Source: JACVRW01 sp963746825 (GTDB lineage: Bacteria > Actinomycetota > Thermoleophilia > Solirubrobacterales > Thermoleophilaceae). From it: 64,000 nt of DNA. Shown here one piece after another: positions 16,830 to 24,327 of the stretch. Position 1 is the stretch's first letter; each line of letters starts with the position of its first letter. Where the stretch lies: the NCBI GenBank assembly GCA_963746825.1, contig CAVVCU010000013.1:29852-93851 (forward strand), given 5' to 3'. A program made the translations under genes and the position numbers. The notes beneath the pieces are model-generated. The model did no database searches. It was not told the DNA's origin and saw nothing but the letters and a program-made list of their open reading frames with translations.

Positions 16830-17459
16830 GTGTCACCCCAGGCCGACAGGCCCACCGTCGAGGATGTGCTAGCCCGGCCGATCGAGTCGCGGCGGGGCGA
16901 GGGGTCGCGCTGGGCTCGTGCCCTTCGCGAGGCCGGGGCTGTCGACCGGGCCGTCTTCGACGCGGTGTTCAGCACGCCGACCGCTCAGCTCGATGGCCCC
17001 GTCCGCCGGCTGTCCCAGGCCGCGAACGGGTCGGCCATGTGGCTGGGTGTGGCCGCCGCTATGGCACTGAGCGGGGGCACGCGCGGGCGCCGGGCGGCCG
17101 GCGAGGGCGTCGCCTGTGTGGCCGTAACCGCGGCGGTGGTCAACCTCGGGGTGAAGACGATCGTCGAACGGCGACGCCCGGATCGCGCCGGACTGCATCT
17201 GGAACCCGCCCGGCACCTGGCCACGCCGGAGTCCACCTCGTTCCCCTCGGGCCACGCCGCCACCTCGTTCGCCTTCGCCTACGGCGCAAGTCGCCACATC
17301 CCGCTACTCGCGCTCCCGTTGGGCCTGCTTGCCGGAGCTGTCGCCTACTCGCGGGTTCACACCGGGGTCCACTACCCGGGCGACGTGGCGGTCGGATCGA
17401 TCGCCGGAACGGGAACGGCGGCCATGGTCGCGGCGGCCATCGACCGCGTCTCTGCCTAG
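16830..17459 (+). CDS. PAP2-family phosphatase
   Basis: A 209-aa membrane phosphatase of the type-2 phosphatidic acid phosphatase superfamily. All three catalytic blocks are present: 'KTIVERRRPD' (KxxxxxxRP), 'PSGHAA', and 'SRVHTGVHYPGDV' (SRxxxxxHxxxD). Several hydrophobic helices surround them. It starts at GTG 16830, 26 nt after the flavoprotein gene, with a CCTAG/CTAGG inverted repeat (16806-16820) between them. The likely substrate is a lipid phosphate such as phosphatidate or undecaprenyl pyrophosphate. It overlaps the convergent quinone-oxidoreductase-like gene by 4 nt. Confidence 0.88.
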   Translation: MSPQADRPTVEDVLARPIESRRGEGSRWARALREAGAVDRAVFDAVFSTPTAQLDGPVRRLSQAANGSAMWLGVAAAMALSGGTRGRRAAGEGVACVAVTAAVVNLGVKTIVERRRPDRAGLHLEPARHLATPESTSFPSGHAATSFAFAYGASRHIPLLALPLGLLAGAVAYSRVHTGVHYPGDVAVGSIAGTGTAAMVAAAIDRVSA

Positions 17460-18364
17460 TCCGGAACGATCACGAGCTTGCCGCGCACGTGGCCCTCTTC
17501 GCTGATCCGGTGCGCTTCGGGCGCCTCCTCCAGCGAGAAGCTCTGCTCCACGGGAAGCGTCAGGTCGCCCGACTCGTGGAGTCGCGCGGCCTCGTCGAGG
17601 GCCTGCCAGGAGCGCCCCTCGCTACCGGTGGTGATGGGCACCCCGTGTTCGGCGGCGCTGAAGTCGGCGATGGTGATCACGTGGTCGGGACGGCCGGTGA
17701 TCTCGACCAGGTCCGGCAGCGCTCCTCGCCCGGCGGTGTCCAGCGCGCGATCCACGCCGTCCGGGGCGATCTCCCGGACTCGCTCGACGAGCCCCTCGCC
17801 GTACGTGGTCGGCTCAACTCCGAGCGAGCGCAGGAACTCGTGGTTTCCCTCGCTGGCCGTGCCGATCACCCGAGCGCCGCGGGCGCGCGCGATCTGCACG
17901 GCGGCCGCGCCGACCCCGCCGGCGGCGCCATTCACCAGGAGCGTCTGGCCCGATTCGAGGCCGAGCAGGTCCAGCGTTCGGACAGAGGTCTCCACCGCCA
18001 TGGGCAGCCCGGCCGCCTCTGCCCAGGAGAGGCTCCCTGGCTTGGCGGCCCAATGGTCCATCACCGCGTATTGCGCTGTGGCGCCGCCCACGGCCGAGCC
18101 GAACACCTCGTCGCCCACAGCGACCCCGGTCGCGCCGTCGCCGACCTCGTCGACCACGCCGGCCACATCGCTGCCGGGAATCTTCGGCAACTCGAGTGTC
18201 ATGACTTCGCGCATCGCCCCGCTGCGGATCTTCCAGTCGATGGGGTTGACGCCCGCGGCCCGTACCGCCACGCGGATCTGACCCTCGCCGGCGTGCGGCT
18301 CGTCGACGTCGGCCACCTCCAGCACATCGGGATCGCCGTACTCGCTGAACTGAACGGCCTTCAC
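17456..18364 (-). CDS. NADP-dependent quinone-oxidoreductase-like alcohol dehydrogenase (zinc-independent MDR)
   Basis: A 302-aa medium-chain reductase: N-terminal GroES-like half with 'AGVNPIDWKIRSG' and 'PGSDVAGVVDEVG', then a Rossmann half with 'LLVNGAAGGVGAAAVQIA'. The zinc-ligand cysteines of true alcohol dehydrogenases are missing, as in quinone oxidoreductases. It is the last gene of the stressosome operon. Its ATG overlaps the stop of the RsbU-N/GAF gene by 4 nt, so it is translationally coupled to stress-signalling proteins. That pairing suggests a redox or electrophile-detoxifying output, which is inference. Confidence 0.88.
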   Translation of the reverse strand: MKAVQFSEYGDPDVLEVADVDEPHAGEGQIRVAVRAAGVNPIDWKIRSGAMREVMTLELPKIPGSDVAGVVDEVGDGATGVAVGDEVFGSAVGGATAQYAVMDHWAAKPGSLSWAEAAGLPMAVETSVRTLDLLGLESGQTLLVNGAAGGVGAAAVQIARARGARVIGTASEGNHEFLRSLGVEPTTYGEGLVERVREIAPDGVDRALDTAGRGALPDLVEITGRPDHVITIADFSAAEHGVPITTGSEGRSWQALDEAARLHESGDLTLPVEQSFSLEEAPEAHRISEEGHVRGKLVIVPD

Positions 18365-19229
18365 GTGACTCCTTCTTCGGGATCGGGGGCATCACCGTAG
18401 AGCCTCACCCGCTCGATGGCCGCCGAGGCCATCTGGGCGAGGTGGACTACGGCGGCCTCGTCCTCACGGGTGAAGGCGCCGTCCGCCTTGTCGAAGAGCT
18501 GGACGGCCCCGAGCTGGCCGCCGTCCAACGTGGTCAGCAGCACGGCGAGCCAGCCTCGAAGCGGGAGTTCGGAGGCCGAGTGAAAGGCCGGCAGCCCCGC
18601 GAGCTCGTCGCCGCTCATCCTCACCGAGCCGCCCCTCGCGCGAATGGTCGCGTAGACGGACGAAAGGTCGAGCCATCGAGTGAAGGCGGTCCAATGCGTC
18701 TCACCCGCCGGGTAGGAGGCGGCCTGCACAGCTCGCGCCTGCGTCTTGAATCCGAGGTGGCCACGCAACAGCCGGCGTCGACGAGCTCGCGCGCCTGTTC
18801 GGCCACGAGCCGGAGCATCTCCTCGAGCGAGCTCGATCCGTCGAGAGCGAGCGACGCGTCGGCGAGAAACGTTGAAAGCCCGCGCGCGAGATCGGTCTGA
18901 CGGCGTTCGAGGAGCGCGGCCTCCCGGGCCTCCGCGAACCCGCGCTGAACCATCTCGAAGGCGGAGAGGCTCTCGAGGAAGAACTCGCCCCCCGCCCGCA
19001 CGAGCGACCGCATCTCCGCCGAGTCGGCGCCCTCGACAAAGGCCGACTGCAGCGCTTCGTGGTGGGCAACCGCCAGGTCGAGCACGGTCAGGCGCCGGGT
19101 CACGGCGTCGCGGCCGAGCTCGTAGGCGGCCCGCAGCCGTGTCTCGTCGCGCTCGATCAGGTAGGCCTCGAAGGCGGACGAATAGGCGGCTCCGAACGGG
19201 CCGGCGCCGGTGTCGGCTTCCCCGGTCAA
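18361..19229 (-). pseudogene. RsbU N-terminal domain plus GAF domain protein, split by a frameshift
   Basis: The N-terminal part (from 19229) is an all-alpha RsbU-N/RsbT-binding-type domain, for example 'FEAYLIERDETRLRAAYELG'. A helix then leads into the start of a GAF domain ('LVDAGCCVAT'). Near 18750-18765 the frame changes; the rest of the GAF ('TIRARGGSVRMSGDELAGL', 'LGAVQLFDKADGAF', 'AQMASAAIERVRLYG') reads on to 18361. Joined length is about 290 aa. There is no PP2C phosphatase domain, unlike RsbU itself. It overlaps rsbX by 4 nt and the MDR gene by 4 nt. Expected role: receive RsbT released from the stressosome. The break may be a sequencing indel. Confidence 0.75.
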
Positions 19230-19846
19230 GCTCGCGAGCCGAGGAAGCGCACAGCCACCACCAGTGCGTCGTCGGTTGACTTCCAGTGGGTGTCGATGAT
19301 CCGCTCGGCGATGGCCTGGGGCGAGCCGGAGAGCTTGCGAACATCGGCGAAGCCGCGCCCGACTCCGTCGGTGGCCATCACGAGGAGGTCACCGGCCTCG
19401 ATGTCGAGCGTCGCGCTGTCCAGGGCCGGCAGCTCGTGTCCCGGCACCCCCTGGGCCAGGGCGAGCGAGCTCTTGGCCCGCCGCGCGCTCGGCTCCGCGC
19501 TCATAACCCGTCCCTCGACGCTTCCGACGCCGAGCCACGTCAACGTGCTCTTCGAACCGGACAGGAAGGCGAGGCTGATGGCGGCGCCGCGGGTGCCGTG
19601 CAAGGCGTCGTGGCATAGCCCCACGAGCCGTACGAGATCGTGGCTCGGATGCCTCCTGAGGACGTCGCCGGCGGCCTCGGCCGCGCGCGCGGCGTGCTCG
19701 CCGTGGCCCAGCCCGTCGATCGCCGCGACGAGGGCGCCGTCAGGGAGCGGCGCGACGACGGCGAGATCTCCGCTGACGATCTCGCCGCGGCGGCATCGGC
19801 TGGCCACGCCCCATTCGACCGGTCGGCGATTCAACAGCTCACTCAT
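19226..19846 (-). CDS. rsbX: Stressosome feedback phosphatase, RsbX-like PP2C
   Basis: RsbX dephosphorylates RsbS and RsbR to reset the stressosome. This 206-aa single-domain SpoIIE/PP2C-type protein shows 'SGDLAVVAPL', 'AAIDGLGHGEHAARAA' (metal-binding Asp and the GLGHG loop) and 'DLLVMATDGV' (second metal Asp), the usual minimal RsbX layout. It starts at ATG 19846, overlapping the rsbT end by 8 nt, and overlaps the downstream RsbU-N/GAF gene by 4 nt. Its position directly after R-S-T supports RsbX over a generic SpoIIE phosphatase. Confidence 0.85.
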   Translation of the reverse strand: MSELLNRRPVEWGVASRCRRGEIVSGDLAVVAPLPDGALVAAIDGLGHGEHAARAAEAAGDVLRRHPSHDLVRLVGLCHDALHGTRGAAISLAFLSGSKSTLTWLGVGSVEGRVMSAEPSARRAKSSLALAQGVPGHELPALDSATLDIEAGDLLVMATDGVGRGFADVRKLSGSPQAIAERIIDTHWKSTDDALVVAVRFLGSRA

Positions 19847-20285
19847 CGCGGCGGCGCTCTCGGCGCAGGCGCGCGAGCTCGTCGCGCTGGCGCCATTTCT
19901 TCATCGTCACCGTCGTCCCGTTGTCGGGGTCCGAGGTGATCTCGAACTCGTCCATGAGTCGTCGCGCCCCCGGCAGCCCGAGGCCCAGGCCGCCGCGGCC
20001 GCTGTAGTCGTCGCGCAGGGCGCTCTCCACGTCGCGGATCCCGGCTCCCTCGTCGCGGGCGATCACCACCAGTCCGTAGCGGTCGGCCTCGTCGAGCGGC
20101 TTGAGGACGATCTCCCCCTGGCCCACGTGCACGATGATGTTCCGGGCGACCTCCGATATTGCCGTCGCGATCAGGGTCGGGTCCGGACGCGGGAACCCAA
20201 GACGCTCCGCCAGTTCGCGCCCTGCGGCCCGAGCGCGGACGAGATCATCGTCGGCGCCGATGGGCACCCGGACCTCATCGCCCAT
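19839..20285 (-). CDS. rsbT: Serine/threonine kinase of the stressosome, RsbT-like
   Basis: A 148-aa GHKL-type kinase that phosphorylates RsbS and RsbR and then leaves the stressosome to act on an RsbU-type partner. The ATP-binding boxes are visible: N box 'ATAISEVARNIIVH', G1 'DEGAGI', and G2 'GGLGLGLPGARRLMD'. The C-terminus is a basic helix. It overlaps rsbS by 11 nt upstream and rsbX by 8 nt downstream. Anti-sigma factors of the RsbW family share these boxes, but this gene order (R, S, T, X) favours RsbT. Confidence 0.9.
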   Translation of the reverse strand: MGDEVRVPIGADDDLVRARAAGRELAERLGFPRPDPTLIATAISEVARNIIVHVGQGEIVLKPLDEADRYGLVVIARDEGAGIRDVESALRDDYSGRGGLGLGLPGARRLMDEFEITSDPDNGTTVTMKKWRQRDELARLRRERRRDE

Positions 20286-20649
20286 CGCCGGCGTCCTCTA
20301 CCACCAAGCAATCGAGCAGCTCCCGCGCCTCGTCGAGGTCGAGCGCGACCCGCAACGGCTCCAGATTGAGCCGGAACTGCACCATCGCGATGGCCACGTC
20401 GGGCTGGATGCCGACGATCACCGTCTCGGCGCCGCGCAGCTTCGTCGAGAGAACGATCGAGCGCAGGGACCGCGCCACGAAGGAGTCGATCACGTCGAGG
20501 GCGGCCACGTCGATCACGATCCCGCGGGATCGGTGCTCCCCGACCAGGTCGGTCAGCTCCTGGCGCAGCTCGAGCACCTGCTTGTCGGACAGGTCCGACT
20601 GGATCGAGGCGATCAGGTAGTCGCCCTGCCGCAGGATCGCTACCGACAT
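20275..20649 (-). CDS. rsbS: Stressosome scaffold STAS protein, RsbS-like
   Basis: A single STAS domain of 124 aa that, with RsbR, builds the stressosome core and holds RsbT in unstressed cells. The STAS helix 1 segment 'LDVIDSFVARSLRSI' contains Ser56 in the place of the phosphorylated serine of B. subtilis RsbS. The N-terminal strand reads 'VAILRQGDYLIASIQ', close to RsbS proteins. It begins 16 nt after rsbR and overlaps rsbT by 11 nt. Confidence 0.9.
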   Translation of the reverse strand: MSVAILRQGDYLIASIQSDLSDKQVLELRQELTDLVGEHRSRGIVIDVAALDVIDSFVARSLRSIVLSTKLRGAETVIVGIQPDVAIAMVQFRLNLEPLRVALDLDEARELLDCLVVEDAGDGR

Positions 20650-20665
20650 CGGCGCGGTCGCCCTT

Positions 20666-21586
20666 CTACGAGTCGGCGTCGGTGGCCGAGTCGTTGCCCG
20701 ACTCGGCGCTTCGGTAGGAGGCGAGCAGCCGCTCGGCCTCCTCGAGGCCCCCCCGGAGGTCGCCGACGGTCTTCATCATGCCCAGGTCGACGCCGAGGTC
20801 GACCAGGGTCTGGGCGATCTCCGACGACAGGCCGGTGAGGATCGTGCTCGCTCCCATGAGCCGCGACGCCTCGACCGTCTGCACGAGATGGTTGGCCACG
20901 GTCTCGTCGATCGTGGCCACGCCGGTGATGTCGATCACCACGACCCGGGCGCGGTTCTCCTGGATCGACCCGAGCAGCTGCTCGGTCAGCTGGCGCGCGC
21001 GATCGGAATCGAGCACGCCGATTATCGGCAGGATGAGCAGGCGCTCGCGCAGCTGGAGCACCGGCGTGGACAGCTCTCGCAGAGCCTCCTGCTGTTCGCT
21101 GATCACCCGCTCGCGCTCCTCGACGAAGCTCACTCCGACCGTCACGGCGATGCGGTTGGCCGCGGGCTCGTACGCGTCGAGAATGCGGTTCAGCAGGTCG
21201 AGGTCCTCCTGGTACTTGGCGAACAGCGAGCGCGCCAGGACATCACGCAGGAGCAGCACGATCCCCAGCACCTCGTGCGTCTCGACCCCGCGGGGGATGA
21301 TTCGCTCGGACAGCTCCCGAGCGTAGGTCTGCAGGGTCTCGATGCTGCCGGTCTCGAGGGCGTCCACGTAGTTGTCGTAGACCTCGGTGGCCTCCGAGAA
21401 GATCTCCTCGTCGGACATCACGCCGAGGAGCTCGGCCTCGCTGATGCGCTTCGCCCATTCCTCGCGCCGCTCGGTCCGGTGCTCGCGGAGGTAGGACACC
21501 AGCTCGTTCAGATGAGCGCTGTCCTCCTCCGATTCCGGCTTGGGAAGGCTCGCGATCTGGCTGTCCTCTTCCTGCTCGTCAGCCAT
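20666..21586 (-). CDS. rsbR: Stressosome sensor, RsbR-like with C-terminal STAS domain
   Basis: A 306-aa sensor protein. An N-terminal helical, non-haem-globin-like region (about 25-150) forms the stressosome turret, a linker helix follows, and a STAS domain occupies about 185-285. In the STAS domain, 'VVIDITGVATIDETVANHL' and 'SSEIAQTLVDLG' match the two phosphorylation regions of RsbRA. The second threonine is conserved ('AQT'), but the first position appears to be Glu (D-E-T-V versus D-T-x-V as I recall the family). The signal sensed is unknown. It starts 30 nt after the TetR gene in the same direction. Confidence 0.88.
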   Translation of the reverse strand: MADEQEEDSQIASLPKPESEEDSAHLNELVSYLREHRTERREEWAKRISEAELLGVMSDEEIFSEATEVYDNYVDALETGSIETLQTYARELSERIIPRGVETHEVLGIVLLLRDVLARSLFAKYQEDLDLLNRILDAYEPAANRIAVTVGVSFVEERERVISEQQEALRELSTPVLQLRERLLILPIIGVLDSDRARQLTEQLLGSIQENRARVVVIDITGVATIDETVANHLVQTVEASRLMGASTILTGLSSEIAQTLVDLGVDLGMMKTVGDLRGGLEEAERLLASYRSAESGNDSATDADS

Positions 21587-21616
21587 CTGCTCCTCCCATT
21601 TGCTCCTCCTCGGTCT

Positions 21617-22207
21617 TCACGGTTGCTCGACGGGTCGTGGCCCTCGAGCCCGGGCGCCGTCGAGGAACAGCCGGGTGATGGTGGCGATCATGTCCTCCTT
21701 GCCGAGCGCGGGCGTGGACAACAGTACGCCCGCGATCAAGCCGATGAGGGACTCGGTGAGGCGAGCGCTCGCGATGTCGTTGCGGATGTCACCGCCCTCC
21801 TGGCCGCGCTCGAACAGCTGCTCCAGCGGCTGGGTGATCCCATCCTCGAAGCGTTCCGATCGCACCCGCTGGCGAGCCAGGAGGACGAAGGAGTCTCCAA
21901 CGTCGACCAGAGCCCGGACGGCCCGGATGACACCCTCGGCCGGCGGCACCTCATGGATTCGCGCCGCGGCCAGCCGCGCGTCGGCATCGCTCACCGTCAC
22001 CTGGGCCAGTTCGTCGAACAGGGCCTGGCGGTTCGGGAAGTAGCGGTAGACCGTCGCCCGCGCGACCCCGGCGGCGGCGGCCACGTCGTTCATGCTCGCG
22101 TCCTCGCCCTGAAGCGCGAAGATGCGCGCGGCGCCGGCGAGAATCGCGGCGCTGACCCGCTGCTGCAGTGCTTGTCGAGGAGTTTCAGACACTTTCGCCT
22201 TGGGCAT
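21617..22207 (-). CDS. TetR-family transcriptional regulator
   Basis: A 196-aa one-component repressor. The N-terminal helix-turn-helix reads 'MNDVAAAAGVARATVYRYF', the classic TetR signature, and the C-terminal ligand domain is all-helical. It is the first gene of the minus-strand stressosome operon and divergent from the coiled-coil gene. A 9-bp inverted repeat (22221-22252) begins 14 nt upstream of its start. This suggests it represses both its own operon and the divergent gene; the ligand cannot be guessed. Confidence 0.92.
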   Translation of the reverse strand: MPKAKVSETPRQALQQRVSAAILAGAARIFALQGEDASMNDVAAAAGVARATVYRYFPNRQALFDELAQVTVSDADARLAAARIHEVPPAEGVIRAVRALVDVGDSFVLLARQRVRSERFEDGITQPLEQLFERGQEGGDIRNDIASARLTESLIGLIAGVLLSTPALGKEDMIATITRLFLDGARARGPRPVEQP

Positions 22208-22220
22208 TAGCCTACGCAGT

Positions 22221-22252
22221 CTCGGAATGAGATGCTACTGTCGCATTCCGAG
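22221..22252. promoter_or_regulatory. Inverted repeat, candidate TetR operator
   Basis: CTCGGAATG (22221-22229) and CATTCCGAG (22244-22252) form perfect 9-bp arms separated by 14 nt. They lie in the 83-nt gap between the divergent TetR gene and the coiled-coil gene, the standard place for a TetR autoregulatory operator. The surroundings are less GC-rich than the window average, as expected of a promoter region. Confidence 0.55.
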
Positions 22253-22290
22253 TCGCACCTGTAATTCATTACCCCAGGAAGGCTGGATCG

Positions 22291-23185
22291 ATGTCGCTGT
22301 CGGACATAACACGCACGGGCCTCCGCGAGATGCCGTCCAACGCGGCTTGGGTCCTATCCCGAGCCCTCAAACCGGCTGACGAAGTCGGGTCGAAAGCAGA
22401 ATCCGCCGGCGCCGGCGTTCGCGATCGTGGTCGCCGCCTGCGTGCGACAGGTGGTCGACGCCGCTCCCGGCGACGGCAACTCGGTTGAGATCCGGATGAG
22501 GCGCGCCCAGGAAGCCTCGGAGCGGGCCCGCGAGGCCGAGCAGCAGGCGCTGGAGGCCCAGCAGGAGGCCCAGGAGCGCGCAGACCATGCCCGGAAGGTG
22601 AGCGCGGATGGCCGCGCTCGCGTGACGGCGGTCGAGCGCGACACGGCCAAGTGGGTCAAGCAGCGGGTTGCCGAGGCTCAGAAGGCGGCCGACGAAGCGG
22701 TCAAGCAGGAGCGCCAAGCCGCCGAGGCCGACGCCGAGGAGGAGCTCGAGGAGACCCAGGACGAGGTGGCCGGCGAGATCGAGGAGGCGGAGGGCGAGGC
22801 CCAGGCGGCTCAGCAGGAGGCCGATGAGCGCGTCGAGGACGCAACGGAGAAGATGGCCGAGGCCAGGCGGCTCGCTCAGGAGGCCGCGGATGCCGCGCAG
22901 GCCGCGGCCGAGGAGGCCAACCGCCAGGCGCAGGAGCTTGCCCAGCAGGCCAATCAGCAGGCGAGTGAGGCCAAGGCTCAGGTCACGCAGGCCGAGCGGA
23001 TACGCACACAGTCGGAGACGACTGCGAAGAAAGCCGCGGGAAAGCTCGGGGGGAGCGCCAACGGTGATCTGGAGTCCTACAACAAGCCGGAGCTGGTCGA
23101 GCTCGCGGCGGGGATCGGCATCGAGGGAAGGACCACGATGAGCAAGGACGAGCTGGTCAAGGCGATCAAGAAGGAGTCTCGCTGA
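22291..23185 (+). pseudogene. Long coiled-coil protein with C-terminal Rho-N/SAP-like domain, N-terminus frameshifted
   Basis: The N-terminal 40 residues (ATG 22291, 'MSLSDITRTGLREMPSNAAW') are in one frame. At about 22437-22452 the frame shifts by +1. The remainder has about 170 residues of uninterrupted Ala/Glu/Gln-rich heptads ('REAEQQALEAQQEAQERA' and similar). It ends with a short helical domain, 'YNKPELVELAAGIGIEGR' then 'MSKDELVKAI', which resembles the Rho N-terminal or SAP fold that binds nucleic acid. Joined length is about 297 aa. If the shift is real, translation could restart only at a GTG near 22427. It is coupled by TGATG overlap to the next small gene. Function unknown. Confidence 0.75.
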
Positions 23186-23406
23186 TGCGGCCCTTTCGGC
23201 GAAAGAGCGGGTTGGAGCGGATTCTCGACTCGGTAACCGACTCGCTCGAAGTGCCCGATAGCGTCAAGTCCAACCTGCCCTCGGGCGGGTCGGGCAAGGT
23301 AAAGGCCAGTCTGCTGACCGCGGGCGGCCTGGCCGGTCTCACGGCCCTCAGCGCCGGCGTTTCGTCGCTGCGACGCCGCAGCGAGGGGGCAGACGGCGGT
23401 TCGTGA
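23185..23406 (+). CDS. Small protein, basic N-terminus with a hydrophobic segment
   Basis: A 73-aa product starting at an ATG that shares one base with the stop of the coiled-coil gene. A basic opening (MRPFRRKSG) is followed by a helix, then a Gly/Ala/Leu-rich hydrophobic stretch ('ASLLTAGGLAGLTALSAGV') that could be membrane-associated, and a charged tail. I do not recognise a family. It overlaps the next tiny gene by 4 nt, so three proteins are made in fixed proportion. Confidence 0.65.
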   Translation: MRPFRRKSGLERILDSVTDSLEVPDSVKSNLPSGGSGKVKASLLTAGGLAGLTALSAGVSSLRRRSEGADGGS

Positions 23407-23564
23407 AGATAACGAAGCTGGCGCTGTTCGCGTCCGGGTACATCATCGGCGCCAGGGCCGGGCGGGAGCGTTACGCGCAGATCGCCGGCTTGGCGGCAAG
23501 AGCGGCTGAGCGACTCGAGGAGTTCAGCTCGCGGCACCCTCCGGGGGGTCGCAACAAGTCGTAG
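23403..23564 (+). CDS. Tiny GARAGRERY-motif protein
   Basis: A 53-aa ORF from GTG 23403, inside the stop of the previous gene (GTGA), to TAG 23562-23564. The sequence 'LALFASGYIIGARAGRERY' combines a short hydrophobic helix with a glycine-rich 'GARAGRERY' motif. I have seen this motif in many small actinobacterial (YtxH-like) envelope proteins. The tail is Arg/Ser/Gly-rich. The exact GTGA overlap, conserved motif and codon use argue that it is genuine despite its length. Confidence 0.65.
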   Translation: MKITKLALFASGYIIGARAGRERYAQIAGLAARAAERLEEFSSRHPPGGRNKS

Positions 23565-23573
23565 GGTGATGCC

Positions 23574-24317
23574 GTGGACGACGGCATCACCTACGACCTC
23601 ACTCGGGTTCGCCTGAGCGACGGCTGGGAGACCACCGTCTACCTGGTCCGACACCCGCGGGCCAACACCACGCCGCGCGTGGTGTGCTTTCCCGAGACCC
23701 GCCGGCTGGATCAGTGGTGCGTCGCGGAGGGGCAGCCCGAGGCCATGGTCGCGGGCTTCTTCCTGCGCGACCCCTACCGGCCGCTCGGCGAGGTGCGCAT
23801 CGCGGGCGAGCTGATCGAGCACGAGCCGACCGCGCCGCCCTGGGGGCCGCAGCGGGGCTGCCTGCACATCGACGGCGACGTGCGGATCGCGCGTCGGGGG
23901 GAGCTTCCCGACGACCCGGGCGGCGACGTGCTCCAGGCCGGACCATTACTGGTGGCCGGCGGGCAATCGCTCGTGAACGGGGAGGATCACGAGGGCTTCT
24001 CCGCGGGCGCCGGGCAGTTCGACTCGGACATCACCGTGGGGCGTCACCCGCGCTGCGCGCTGGGGCTGAACGACACGGAGCTGCTCGCCGTCTGCTGCGA
24101 TGGCCGCCGCTCCGGGGTCGACGGCGGGCTGACGCTGGCCGAGCTGGCCCGCCTGCTCGTCTCCTTCGGTGCCGAGGACGCGATCAATCTCGACGGCGGG
24201 GGTTCGGCCACGCTGGTGCATCGCAAGCACCTCCTGAACCGGCCCTACTCCGAGCAGGATCAGCCGGCTCCGGAGTCGAGGCCCGTGGTGACCGCGCTGG
24301 TCTTCGAGCCAAGTTAG
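23574..24317 (+). CDS. Phosphodiester glycosidase (NAGPA/DUF2233) domain protein
   Basis: A 247-aa protein from GTG 23574. The C-terminal half holds the NAGPA-domain landmarks: 'PRCALGLND' (a bound-metal or substrate loop), 'GLTLAELARLLVSFGAEDA' and the diagnostic 'INLDGGGSATLV'. These enzymes cleave phosphodiester-linked sugars such as GlcNAc-1-phosphodiesters in glycoconjugates or wall polymers. There is no signal peptide, so it may act inside the cell, which is unusual for the family. It sits 9 nt after the tiny gene and 10 nt before the amidotransferase gene. Confidence 0.8.
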   Translation: MDDGITYDLTRVRLSDGWETTVYLVRHPRANTTPRVVCFPETRRLDQWCVAEGQPEAMVAGFFLRDPYRPLGEVRIAGELIEHEPTAPPWGPQRGCLHIDGDVRIARRGELPDDPGGDVLQAGPLLVAGGQSLVNGEDHEGFSAGAGQFDSDITVGRHPRCALGLNDTELLAVCCDGRRSGVDGGLTLAELARLLVSFGAEDAINLDGGGSATLVHRKHLLNRPYSEQDQPAPESRPVVTALVFEPS

Positions 24318-24327
24318 GCTGCGCTCG

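Noticed and set aside
19839..20285. RsbW-type anti-sigma factor
   Set aside because: The ATPase boxes are shared, but the gene order R-S-T-X and the absence of an adjacent sigma factor or RsbV fit RsbT.
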